A stretch of 10,120 nt of DNA. Source: Spirochaetales bacterium (lineage in GTDB: Bacteria; Spirochaetota; Spirochaetia; SZUA-6; DRHE01). Below the pieces are notes generated by a model. The model was not told the DNA's origin, searched no databases, and saw nothing but the letters and a program-made list of their open reading frames with translations. This document shows positions 1 through 6,543 of the stretch, one piece after another. The stretch is from the NCBI GenBank assembly GCA_023136785.1, contig JAGLQP010000034.1:1-10120 (forward strand), read 5' to 3'. Each line of letters starts with the position of its first letter. Positions within the stretch are counted from its first letter, which is position 1. The translations under genes and the position numbers were made by a program.

Positions 1-1
1 G

Positions 2-709
2 CGGGATTTCCGCAAGCGCATTGACCCTGCCGCGAATGCGTCGGAACCCCCCGTATTACACAGATCCGGGTCTGTGTCGATCATCGCCGAGTTCAAGCGT
101 CGATCCCCCAGCCGGGGATTGATCCGCCGGGATTTTGACGTACCCACGATCCACAGGGCCTACCAGCGCGGAGGAGCGGATGCCTACTCGGTGCTGACCG
201 AAGAGGATCACTTCGGCGGCTCCCTCGCGGATCTGAAAGCGCTGCGCGAGCTGGCGGCGGTTCCCCTTCTGCGCAAGGATTTTCTCTTCGACCCCTACCA
301 GATCTACGAAGCCCGAGTGGCCGGAGCGGACGCTCTCCTGTTGATCGTCGCCGCCCTGGAAGAGGATCAACTGACGGAGCTGGTCGAACTGAGCCGCACC
401 CTCCACATGGAGGCACTCGTCGAGGTGCATTCCACAGGGGAATTGGAGCGGGCTCTTGCCTGCGGCGCCCGAATCGTGGGAATCAACAACCGCGACCTGC
501 ACAGCTTCGAGGTAAGTCTATCGAACAGCCTTCAGCTCGCCCGTCAAATTCCTGCGAACGTCACCGTTGTGAGCGAGTCGGGGATCCACGGTCCGGAAGA
601 TATCCGCCGCCTGGCCGCGGTTGGAATCCGGAGTTTTTTGGTGGGCGAGCACCTCATGCGGGCTGAGGATCCGGCTGCGGCCCTGCGCCGGCTCAAGGAG
701 GCTCTGTGA
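2..709 (+). CDS. trpC: Indole-3-glycerol phosphate synthase (5' partial)
   Basis: This cytosolic (beta/alpha)8-barrel enzyme cyclises and decarboxylates CdRP to indole-3-glycerol phosphate, the step before tryptophan synthase. The open frame reaches the left window edge (Arg-Asp-Phe-Arg-Lys are the first residues), so the true start lies upstream; an internal GTG at 74 is too late because it falls just before the first catalytic strand. The family's active-site residues are all visible in order: Glu and Lys in IIAEFKRRSPSRG, Lys in LLRKDF, Glu in ALVEVH, Asn and Arg in GINNRDL, and Glu-Ser in VVSESGI. The C-terminal GEHLM-type phosphate-loop region is intact. The TGA stop overlaps the trpF GTG by 4 bases, so it belongs to the trp operon; trpD probably lies upstream (inference). 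Confidence 0.96.
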   Translation, partial: RDFRKRIDPAANASEPPVLHRSGSVSIIAEFKRRSPSRGLIRRDFDVPTIHRAYQRGGADAYSVLTEEDHFGGSLADLKALRELAAVPLLRKDFLFDPYQIYEARVAGADALLLIVAALEEDQLTELVELSRTLHMEALVEVHSTGELERALACGARIVGINNRDLHSFEVSLSNSLQLARQIPANVTVVSESGIHGPEDIRRLAAVGIRSFLVGEHLMRAEDPAAALRRLKEAL

Positions 710-1368
710 GACATAACCACGATTCCAATAGAGTGCGGATCAAGGTCTGCGGTCTCACCCGAATCGAAGATGCCCGTCTGGCCGCCGAGTTGGGTGCCGA
801 ATATCTGGGCTGTATCTTCGCGGAAAGCCCCCGCCGGGTGGCTGCAGAGGCTGCCGGGGCGATCCTCCGGACTCTCGAGCAGGAGAGACAAGGGGGAATG
901 CGGCCGGTGGAACGGGTCGGTGTGTTCGTCAATGCAAGGGCAGAGGACATCCGAGCAACCGCCCGGCAGGCATCTCTAACCATGCTGCAGCTGCACGGGG
1001 ATGAGGACCCGGATTTCTGCAGTCAGTTCGAGCTGCCCGTGATCAAGGCCCTGCGCATCCGGGACCGGGGGATCTTTGACCTGGTTCGCGGCTATGACAC
1101 ACCATACATCCTTCTGGAACCCTATCTTCCCGGCAAGTACGGCGGTACCGGTGTGCTGGCGAACTGGCAGCTGGCCTCGGAGCTCGTAAGCACCTTCCCG
1201 GAGAAGAGATTCTTCCTGGCCGGGGGCCTGGGATCCGACAATGTAGAGGCCGCTGTATCGGCGGTACGGCCCTTCGCCGTGGACGCCTCCAGTGCCCTGG
1301 AGAGCCGTCACGGCATCAAGGATCGAAAAAAAATGAAAGCGTTTATCGAAGCAGTGAGGAGCAGATGA
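706..1368 (+). CDS. trpF: Phosphoribosylanthranilate isomerase
   Basis: This enzyme catalyses the Amadori rearrangement of N-(5'-phosphoribosyl)anthranilate to CdRP. The 220 residues fit a monofunctional TrpF. The GTG start shares GTGA with the trpC stop and has AAGGAGG at 695-701, 4 bases upstream. The general-base Cys is C15 in KVCGLTR. VGVFVN (71-76), LQLHG (94-98), YGGTG (145-149), AGGL (172-175) and DASSALE (193-199) match family blocks. Oddity: the general-acid Asp (Asp126 of the Thermotoga maritima enzyme, in ILLD) aligns with Glu138 here (ILLEPY; codon 1117-1119). The FDW block reads ANW, and SSG is SSA. The rest of the fold looks intact and the gene sits in a complete trp context, so I expect an active but variant enzyme. 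Confidence 0.95.
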   Translation: MRHNHDSNRVRIKVCGLTRIEDARLAAELGAEYLGCIFAESPRRVAAEAAGAILRTLEQERQGGMRPVERVGVFVNARAEDIRATARQASLTMLQLHGDEDPDFCSQFELPVIKALRIRDRGIFDLVRGYDTPYILLEPYLPGKYGGTGVLANWQLASELVSTFPEKRFFLAGGLGSDNVEAAVSAVRPFAVDASSALESRHGIKDRKKMKAFIEAVRSR

Positions 1369-2630
1369 AAGCACAAGCAGAAAAACAGATACCCGGTTAT
1401 TTCGGCGATTTTGGAGGACAGTACGTCCCCGAGATGATCATGCCCGCTTTGCAGCAATTGGAGTCCGAATACGCTTCCGCCCGGCGAGACCCGGGTTTTC
1501 AGGAACAGTACGAGTCCTACCTGAAGGAGTACGACGGCCGACCGACTCCGCTGACCTTCGCCGCCCGCCTGACCGAGGCTTGGGGCGGAGCAAAGGTCTA
1601 CTTGAAGCGGGAAGATCTGAACCATACCGGCGCCCACAAGATAAACAACACCGTCGGGCAGATCCTTTTGGCCCGACGCATGGGAAAAGTGAGGATCATC
1701 GCCGAAACCGGAGCCGGTCAGCACGGTGTGGCTACCGCCACCGTAGCAGCCCTGTTCGGTATGGAGTGTGTGGTGTATATGGGCGAAGAGGATATGGAGC
1801 GGCAGTCCCTCAACGTGTTCCGCATGGGACTTCTCGCTGCGGAGGTCGTACCGGTTGAAAGCGGCAGCCGCACCCTGAAGGACGCCATCAACGAAGCGTT
1901 TCGTGACTGGGTTGCGAATTTGAGGAACACCTACTATATCTTCGGTTCCACGGTGGGACCCCATCCCTATCCCACGATTGTACGGGATTTCCAGCGGGTT
2001 ATCGGACGAGAAGCGAAGCAACAGATCCTGGCCAAGGAGGGCCGTCTGCCGGACCTGTGCATCGCCTGCGTAAACGGAGGCAGCAACGCCATCGGTCTGT
2101 TTCACGAGTTCCTGAATGACCCCGAGGTGGGCTTGGTCGGGGTGGAGGCCGCCGGAGACGGAATCGATACACCCCGGCACGCTGCCACCCTGACCCTGGG
2201 TACCCGGGGAGTCTTCCACGGCAGCCACATGTACCTGCTCCAGGACGACGACGGCCAGGTTCACCCGACCCATTCGATCTCCGCTGGACTCGATTATCCC
2301 GGTGTCGGTCCCGAGCACTGCCACCTCAAAGACTCAGGACGGGCAAGGTATGGATGCGCTACGGACAGAGAGGCTGTGGCCGCTTTTCAGGAACTGGCCA
2401 GGTTGGAGGGAATCCTCCCGGCACTGGAAAGCGCCCATGCCCTGGCTCAAGCCAAGAAAGAAGCAGCCCGAATGGGCAGGGACGGGATCATCATTGTGAA
2501 CCTCTCCGGAAGGGGGGACAAGGACTGCCGGCAGGTGTCCCGCTACCTCGAATCCCACGGTCAGAACTCGGCTGAATCGACCCGAGGTCCCGATGGCGCT
2601 GAGAGTCCCGGCGCAGGAGGTGGGGTATGA
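1365..2630 (+). CDS. trpB: Tryptophan synthase beta chain
   Basis: This PLP enzyme condenses indole with serine to tryptophan and works as the alpha2-beta2 complex with TrpA encoded just downstream. ATG shares ATGA with the trpF stop, with GAGGAG at 1356-1361. The N-terminus [13 protein letters not shown] and the PLP-lysine block HTGAHKINN (Lys92) are typical of the TrpB1 type. Catalytic Glu114 lies in AETGAGQHG, the COMM-domain and PTIVRDFQ blocks follow, and [15 protein letters not shown] (304-318 region) and Ser381 in NLSGRGDKD are present. Oddity: the phosphate-binding loop normally read as GGGSN is NGGSN (Asn237, codon 2073-2075). The protein is 421 residues, with a Gly/Ser/Glu-rich tail of about 22 residues after the usual family end; the tail also carries the trpA ribosome-binding site. 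Confidence 0.97.
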   Translation: MKAQAEKQIPGYFGDFGGQYVPEMIMPALQQLESEYASARRDPGFQEQYESYLKEYDGRPTPLTFAARLTEAWGGAKVYLKREDLNHTGAHKINNTVGQILLARRMGKVRIIAETGAGQHGVATATVAALFGMECVVYMGEEDMERQSLNVFRMGLLAAEVVPVESGSRTLKDAINEAFRDWVANLRNTYYIFGSTVGPHPYPTIVRDFQRVIGREAKQQILAKEGRLPDLCIACVNGGSNAIGLFHEFLNDPEVGLVGVEAAGDGIDTPRHAATLTLGTRGVFHGSHMYLLQDDDGQVHPTHSISAGLDYPGVGPEHCHLKDSGRARYGCATDREAVAAFQELARLEGILPALESAHALAQAKKEAARMGRDGIIIVNLSGRGDKDCRQVSRYLESHGQNSAESTRGPDGAESPGAGGGV

Positions 2631-3412
2631 ACCGGCTGGTTCAACGTATGAAAAAACTCAAAGGTAAGGGCGACAAAGCCTTCATCGCCTATATCATGGC
2701 TGCGGAGCCCTCATGGGAAGCAGTCCTGAGCATTATCCTCGAGCTGGAACGGGTCGGGGTGAGTGCCGTCGAGCTGGGCGTCCCCTTCTCTGATCCCATC
2801 GCCGACGGACCGGTCATCCAGGCCGCGGCCAACCGGGCTCTGGCCCGCGGCGTAACTCTGAATGAAATCTTCGACCGCATCGGGGCGATACGGGAGCAGA
2901 CGGACCTTCCGATTCTGCTCATGGGATACTGGAACATGTTCCTCAAATACGGAAGGGAGCGCTGTATCGAGACCGCCCACTCTGCAGGAGTAGACGGCTT
3001 CATCATCGCCGATCTACCTCCGGAAGCAGATCCGGTTTTTTTCCAGCTGGCTCGGGACCGGGACGTTTGTACCGTTCTGCTGGCCGCGGAGCTAACCCCC
3101 GAAGATCGCCTGAAACGGATCATCGCCGCAACCTCGGGATTCCTCTACTACGTACCTCAAGCGGGGATCACCGGGCTGGAGCTGAAAGCAGGTGAAGCGG
3201 TGGAGCAGCGCATCCGCCTGATCCGATCGCTGACCGACACGCCTATCTGTATCGGCATCGGTGTGAAGACTCGAGAGGATGCCCAAAAGCTCGGTCGCTA
3301 CGCCGACGGAGTGATCGTGGGGACTCGGATCGTGGAATTCATGCATAACCAGGAGGGTAAACCCGATCTGCCCCAACGGACAGCCCGCTTCGTCGCCGAG
3401 CTGATTCCTTGA
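2627..3412 (+). CDS. trpA: Tryptophan synthase alpha chain
   Basis: This subunit cleaves indole-3-glycerol phosphate to indole and glyceraldehyde-3-phosphate and channels indole to TrpB. The 261 residues are normal for the family. The catalytic pair is Glu49 (ELGVPFSDP) and Asp60 (ADGPVIQ), at the same numbers as in the Salmonella enzyme. The beta-contact segment has Tyr101 and Asn103 (GYWNMF), and GITG (180-183) and [11 protein letters not shown] (226-236) form the phosphate site. Two blocks deviate: the usual GDP near residue 26 reads AEP, and the Pro of the LxxP strand near 153 is replaced (LLAAELTPE). ATGA overlaps the trpB stop, with AGGAGG at 2615-2620. It is the last trp gene; no U-tract terminator follows directly. 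Confidence 0.96.
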   Translation: MNRLVQRMKKLKGKGDKAFIAYIMAAEPSWEAVLSIILELERVGVSAVELGVPFSDPIADGPVIQAAANRALARGVTLNEIFDRIGAIREQTDLPILLMGYWNMFLKYGRERCIETAHSAGVDGFIIADLPPEADPVFFQLARDRDVCTVLLAAELTPEDRLKRIIAATSGFLYYVPQAGITGLELKAGEAVEQRIRLIRSLTDTPICIGIGVKTREDAQKLGRYADGVIVGTRIVEFMHNQEGKPDLPQRTARFVAELIP

Positions 3413-3437
3413 CAGGACCAAAACCGACAATTGTAAT
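3409..3437 (+). promoter_or_regulatory. Strong sigma70-like promoter overlapping the trpA stop
   Basis: TTGACA at 3409-3414, a 17-base spacer and TGTAAT at 3432-3437 match the bacterial housekeeping consensus at 11 of 12 positions. The -35 box contains the trpA TGA. Predicted initiation near 3444 would give a leader of about 95 bases before the GTG at 3540. This suggests the next gene is transcribed independently of the trp operon. Confidence 0.6.
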
Positions 3438-3472
3438 GTACTCAATACCTGCGGCTGCCGATAGGCTAGCCA

Positions 3473-3510
3473 GGGAGCAACAACGGGAAGAAGTTGCTCC
3501 CGAGTTGTTG
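3473..3510 (+). promoter_or_regulatory. Two mutually exclusive leader hairpins
   Basis: Hairpin A pairs GGGAGCAAC (3473-3481) with GTTGCTCCC (3493-3501), 9 perfect pairs with an 11-base loop. Hairpin B pairs CAACAACGGG (3478-3487) with CCC (3499-3501) and GTTGTTG (3504-3510), 10 pairs with a 2-base bulge. They share bases, so only one can form at a time. They lie in the predicted leader, 17 bases before the Shine-Dalgarno sequence. No T-tract follows either, so a classic intrinsic terminator is not supported. Confidence 0.45.
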
Positions 3511-3539
3511 TATCGTCGCATTTTACGAGGAGCACAGAG

Positions 3540-4865
3540 GTGGCACAAGTAGTGGAGTTGCCGAAAGCCTGGGTGGCTACTGTAGACATGGGGTTGGGTC
3601 ATCAACGGGCGACCCACCCCCTGCGTTATCTTGCCGAGGGAGAAATCATCACGGTGGGCGGCTCCGCTGCCAGCGATCCGGAGGAGAAGAAACTCTGGAA
3701 CCGTATGCGCAACATGTATGAGTTCCTGTCCCGGGTTCGCAAGGCCCCGATCATCGGCAAACCACTGTTCGGCATACTTGACGCCCTGCAGAGCATCCCC
3801 CCGTTCTACCCGATTCGAGACATGTCCGCCCCCTCCTACCAGGTAAAACTACTCAGCCGATTCGTCGACCGGGGTCTGTGCAAAGGAATGATCGAAAAGA
3901 TCAATACCAAACCCCTTCCCCTGGTTACCTCCTACCTCGCCCCGGCCATCGCAGCGGACAAGGCGGGCTACAGTCGTATCTACTGCATCATCTGCGACGC
4001 CGAGATCAGCCGGGCCTGGGTAGCGGAGAACCCGAGGAGCAGCCGCATCCACTACCTGGCACCCTGCGGCCGGGCGGTGATGCGTCTGAAAAGCTACGGA
4101 GTGCCGGACGAACGCATCTTCCTGACCGGTTTTCCCTTCCCTCTGGACATCCTGGGTAACGCCAATTTGAATGTGCTGCGGGCGGATACGGCTCAACGCT
4201 TGTTCTACCTCGATCCCAACGACCGCTTCTGGCCTCTGCACGGACGAAACGTGGTGCACTTCCTCGGAAAGGGAAACTGCCGATTCAAGAAAAACCGGCG
4301 ACTGACCATTACCTACGCTGTCGGAGGAGCCGGGGCCCAGAAGGAGTTCGGGTACCAGATCGCCAAGAGCCTACGGGACACGCTCAAAACCGGTGAGATC
4401 GCCCTCAACCTGGTTGCAGGCGTTCGGGAAGAGGTCAAAAAGTACTTCGAGCAGATAAAAGAGGAGCTTCTACCCGGATGCCCCTACGTGCGGATCGTCT
4501 ACAGCCCTCTTAAGATTGAGTACTTTCAAGCTTTTGCCCAGGCAATCCGGACGACGGACATCCTGTGGACCAAACCGAGCGAGCTGAGCTTCTACTGCAG
4601 CCTGGGTATCCCCATCATCATGTCCCCGTCGATCGGAGCTCAAGAGGTGTTCAACCGCCGCTGGCTGCTGGAGATCCAGGCGGGTATTGCTCAAGAGGAT
4701 CCTGAGTACACCGGAGAGTGGCTCTTCGACCTGTGGCGGGAAGGCCGTTTGGCGGAAAGCGCCTGGGACGGCTTTCTCAAAGCCCGGAAATACGGCACCT
4801 ACAAGATCCAGGAGATCCTGGAAACCGGAACCATGGCCCGGGAGACCAGCCCCCTCAAGCGCTGA
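3540..4865 (+). CDS. GT-B fold glycosyltransferase-like protein (MurG/MGDG-synthase type)
   Basis: I do not recognise a named orthologue. The 441-residue protein has the architecture of GT-B enzymes. It has an N-terminal acceptor domain starting with a glycine-rich loop (VDMGLGHQRAT, 15-25) like the GGGH loop of MurG and MGDG synthase. A CGRAVMRLKSYGVPDERIFLTGFP block (176-199) resembles the segment in MGDG synthases where a 'GVP-ERI-xTG-P' strand closes the N domain. A second domain begins YAVGGAGAQKEFG (259-271). A donor-side block TKPSELSFYCSLGIP then PSIGAQEVFNRR (344-374) parallels TKPGGLT...LGLP...PGQEEGN. The usual Gly-Gly and the nucleotide-binding Glu region are altered and two residues shorter, so activity and donor are uncertain. 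No signal peptide or TM segment is evident. The GTG start is fixed by GAGGAG at 3527-3532, 7 bases upstream. Its own promoter precedes it. Confidence 0.7.
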   Translation: MAQVVELPKAWVATVDMGLGHQRATHPLRYLAEGEIITVGGSAASDPEEKKLWNRMRNMYEFLSRVRKAPIIGKPLFGILDALQSIPPFYPIRDMSAPSYQVKLLSRFVDRGLCKGMIEKINTKPLPLVTSYLAPAIAADKAGYSRIYCIICDAEISRAWVAENPRSSRIHYLAPCGRAVMRLKSYGVPDERIFLTGFPFPLDILGNANLNVLRADTAQRLFYLDPNDRFWPLHGRNVVHFLGKGNCRFKKNRRLTITYAVGGAGAQKEFGYQIAKSLRDTLKTGEIALNLVAGVREEVKKYFEQIKEELLPGCPYVRIVYSPLKIEYFQAFAQAIRTTDILWTKPSELSFYCSLGIPIIMSPSIGAQEVFNRRWLLEIQAGIAQEDPEYTGEWLFDLWREGRLAESAWDGFLKARKYGTYKIQEILETGTMARETSPLKR

Positions 4866-4886
4866 TCGCACTTCCCAAGACGGCGC

Positions 4887-4900
4887 GTGATCCTGATCAC
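4887..4900. repeat. Short inverted repeat after the GT-B gene
   Basis: GTGATC-CT-GATCAC is a perfect 6-bp inverted repeat with a 2-base centre, between the end of the GT-B gene and the end of the minus-strand toxin remnant. It has no adjacent T-tract on either strand. It may be an operator half-site pair, a weak stem or chance. Confidence 0.3.
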
Positions 4901-4907
4901 CGTCAAC

Positions 4908-5027
4908 TCAAGCACCGGTGGCGATCGACAGAGCACGGCACACGGCTTTCATTTTTTCAGGGCTAATCAGGGCTAACCTCTCTGAATCGTGTTTCAAGCC
5001 TTCCTCGATTCCGACAAGGACTTCACT
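4908..5027 (-). pseudogene. MazF-like toxin, C-terminal remnant
   Basis: Read on the minus strand from 5027, the frame gives SEVLVGIEEGLKHDS, then ERLALISPEKMKAVC and RALSIATGA, then TGA. This matches the C-terminal part of MazF/PemK-family mRNA endoribonucleases, where a 'TEVLLGPEEGLPxxS' strand is followed by about 20 residues and then a terminal 'LSPExMxxVCRALxxATG' helix. The middle segment between HDS and the terminal helix is missing, and the catalytic N-terminal half is absent. The fragment begins where the antitoxin fragment ends. It has no start codon or ribosome-binding site, so it is surely non-functional. Recognition rests on motif memory, not on a search. Confidence 0.72.
4957..4976. 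repeat. 10-bp tandem duplication inside the toxin remnant
   Basis: TCAGGGCTAA occurs twice in direct succession (4957-4966, 4967-4976). Ten bases is not a multiple of three, so the duplication changes the reading frame of the MazF-like remnant at the LALISPE stretch. It is typical of replication slippage in a decaying gene. Confidence 0.8.
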
Positions 5028-5112
5028 TGGAGCGCCCCAGTCGGCGGACTTCTTTCTCTGCATCCAGCTCATCAAGCAGTTTTTCATCCATCATGATCTG
5101 TATAGGCTTCAT
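5023..5112 (-). pseudogene. Ribbon-helix-helix antitoxin, N-terminal remnant
   Basis: From ATG at 5112 the minus strand reads MKPIQIMMDEKLLDELDAEK, then EVRRLGRSK, and stops after 29 residues. This matches the start of the MazE-type RHH/CopG antitoxins partnered with MazF, whose usual form continues GRS-xVxRxA...YL. The beta-strand (KPIQIMMD) and first helix are intact, while the second helix and toxin-neutralising tail are gone. It abuts the toxin C-terminus directly, so one deletion probably removed the antitoxin C-terminus and the toxin N-terminus. An AT-rich stretch with TATAAT lies just upstream on this strand, but no Shine-Dalgarno is seen. Whether the 29-residue peptide is made is unknown. 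Confidence 0.75.
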
Positions 5113-5126
5113 GTTGATATTATATG

Positions 5127-5162
5127 TTGGCTTTTGTAGTTGATAAATTATAATGATATAGT
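5127..5162 (+). promoter_or_regulatory. AT-rich promoter region of the aldo/keto reductase gene
   Basis: Two overlapping candidates are visible: TTGGCT (5127-5132), 16 bases, TATAAT (5149-5154); and TTGTAG (5134-5139), 17 bases, TATAGT (5157-5162). The stretch is much more AT-rich than its surroundings. Either would start a transcript 80 or so bases before the ATG at 5246. A small stem TAGCC/GGCTA (5197-5214) lies in that leader. Confidence 0.45.
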
Positions 5163-5245
5163 TTATCTGCATTTTGCCTCTATGATTCACGATCGATAGC
5201 CGATCCGTTGGCTAAAGTATCCCTTTCCGTTAGGATAGCAAAGTC

Positions 5246-6283
5246 ATGAGCAATACGAACACGATCCGACTGGGAAAGAGCGGATTGCAGGTTACCCGTA
5301 TAGGGTTTGGGGGCATCCCCATTCAGCGCCTCAGCGAAGAGCAGACGATCAGAGTTCTCCACCGGGCCATCGACGGAGGTTTCAACTGGATCGACACGGC
5401 CAACGGCTACGGCACCTCGGAGGAGCGGATCGGAAAAGCGATAAGGGAATACCCCCGTTCCGATGTGCTTGTGTTCACCAAAGGCACGGGCTGGGACCCG
5501 AAAACCCTTCGGGAACAGATCGAGCTTTCCTTCGAACGCCTGCAAACGGGGTATATCGACCTCTATCAGTTTCATATCGTTCCGAATCCCGAGATGTGGC
5601 AGACCATGGAGAAAAACGGTACCTTCGATGTGGTGCGGGAGTATCGCGACAAGGGAATGATCCGCCACATCGGAGCCTCGGCCCACACACGGGAAGCCGC
5701 CCTGGCGGTAGTAGAACATCCGGAGATCGAAGTTCTCCAGTACCCCTTCAACTTCATCGTGGAAGAGGAAGGCATGGAGATCGTAACGGCCTGCCGCAAA
5801 AGGGATATCGGCTTCATCGCGATGAAGCCTTTCGGCGGCGGGGCGCTGCAGGACGCTCCTACCTGCATTCGCTTCTTACTCGGCGTGCCCGACGTTGTAA
5901 CCGATCCGGGATTCGAACACATCGAAGAGGTCGATGAAGTCCTATCCTTGTGGAAGGAGGGGGCTCCCCTTTCCGAGGAGAACAAACGCACAATCGAACA
6001 ACTCCGGCGAGAACTGGGAACGCGCTTCTGCCGCCGCTGCGGCTACTGTTCGCCCTGCCCTCACGAAGTGCATATCGTTTCTCTGATGACCATGGAAACC
6101 CTGGTAAAACGATTTCCGGCGGACAGGCTATCGGAGGATTGGATCGCCGACGCCGGAAGATCTATAGAGAACTGCATTGAATGCGGGGAATGTGAAGAAA
6201 AGTGCCCGTACGACCTGCCGATCATGGAAGGTATTCACCGAGGGGCCGAAGCGCTGCGGAGGGCACTTCAAGCAGCAGGATAA
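5246..6283 (+). CDS. Aldo/keto reductase with C-terminal 2x[4Fe-4S] ferredoxin-like domain
   Basis: A 345-residue cytosolic oxidoreductase of the COG1453-like type. The AKR barrel spans about 6-225 with the full catalytic tetrad Asp50, Tyr55 (DTANGYG), Lys79 (FTKG) and His110 (YQFH). GASAH (143-147) and the MKPFGGGAL loop (193-201) belong to the cofactor side of the barrel. Residues 262-271 hold CxxCxxCxxC-P, and 310-321 hold CxxCxxCxxxCP, giving eight cysteines for two [4Fe-4S] clusters. The family therefore could link NAD(P)H or a flavin/ferredoxin pool to carbonyl reduction; the physiological substrate is unknown. Start ATG has a weak AGGA 10 bases upstream. It stands alone between two long gaps, so it is probably monocistronic. 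Anaerobic or facultative life is suggested by the clusters (inference). Confidence 0.9.
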   Translation: MSNTNTIRLGKSGLQVTRIGFGGIPIQRLSEEQTIRVLHRAIDGGFNWIDTANGYGTSEERIGKAIREYPRSDVLVFTKGTGWDPKTLREQIELSFERLQTGYIDLYQFHIVPNPEMWQTMEKNGTFDVVREYRDKGMIRHIGASAHTREAALAVVEHPEIEVLQYPFNFIVEEEGMEIVTACRKRDIGFIAMKPFGGGALQDAPTCIRFLLGVPDVVTDPGFEHIEEVDEVLSLWKEGAPLSEENKRTIEQLRRELGTRFCRRCGYCSPCPHEVHIVSLMTMETLVKRFPADRLSEDWIADAGRSIENCIECGECEEKCPYDLPIMEGIHRGAEALRRALQAAG

Positions 6284-6543
6284 AATGACAGCAGACCGCC
6301 AGAATTTCGCGATCTTGACATACCAGTCCGAATAAGGTGGCTTATTCATATCGCGGCCTCCGGCCGCAACTGAAGCGATGTTTCCGTTTTCGCTGATTGG
6401 AGTTCGAAGCGGCTAACAGCCGTAATAGATTGCTGTCGCGTTTCTATTCGTCATAGCTCACCTCACGATGAACTGTAAGTTTGACCTCCTACCCATGCCG
6501 TACTATCTTAATACAATGATCGAACTAGACGCGGGATCCGGGA
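6284..6543. other. 260-base gap with three short inverted repeats and an interrupted minus-strand frame
   Basis: Inverted repeats visible are GAATAAG-GTGG-CTTATTC (6330-6347), GCGGCC-TCC-GGCCGC (6353-6367) and CGGCT-AAC-AGCCG (6410-6422). None has a downstream T-tract, so none is a convincing intrinsic terminator. On the minus strand a frame runs from ATG at 6454 (GAGGTGAG just upstream), is broken by a TAG at 6413-6415, and continues in the same frame through an ATG at 6349 (GGAGG 7 bases upstream) and into the antisense of the reductase gene. I recognise no protein family in it. It may be a gene fossil or chance. Confidence 0.4.
6481..6509 (+). promoter_or_regulatory. Candidate promoter for the ABC-hydrolase-MFS unit
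   Basis: TTGACC (6481-6486), a 17-base spacer and TATCTT (6504-6509) match the sigma70 consensus at 9 of 12 positions. Predicted initiation near 6516 leaves a short leader before the ATG at 6544. Confidence 0.45.

Noticed and set aside
1308..2324. 338-codon minus-strand ORF opposite trpB
   Set aside because: It is antisense to a clearly functional trpB, matches no known family to my eye, and such long shadows are common opposite GC-rich genes.
3436..3552. 38-codon ORF (MYSIPAAADR...) in the leader before the GT-B gene, a possible leader peptide
   Set aside because: No Shine-Dalgarno precedes its ATG, it starts upstream of the predicted transcription start, and it has no run of regulatory codons such as Trp.
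4918..5139. 73-codon + strand ORF in the gap after the GT-B gene
   Set aside because: It is the shadow of the minus-strand toxin-antitoxin remnant, lacks a ribosome-binding site and shows no recognisable motif.
6315..6343. Perfect TTGACA after the reductase gene as a -35 box
   Set aside because: At 16-18 bases downstream there is only GTGGCT/TGGCTT-like sequence, with no acceptable -10 box.
6353..6367. GC-rich hairpin as intrinsic terminator of the reductase gene
   Set aside because: Followed by AACTGAAGCG with no T-tract; the stem is only 6 bp.
6410..6440. Possible integron attC-like site (GGCTAACAG)
   Set aside because: The consensus core pairs (RYYYAAC and GTTRRRY) are not both present and no integrase or cassette array is visible.
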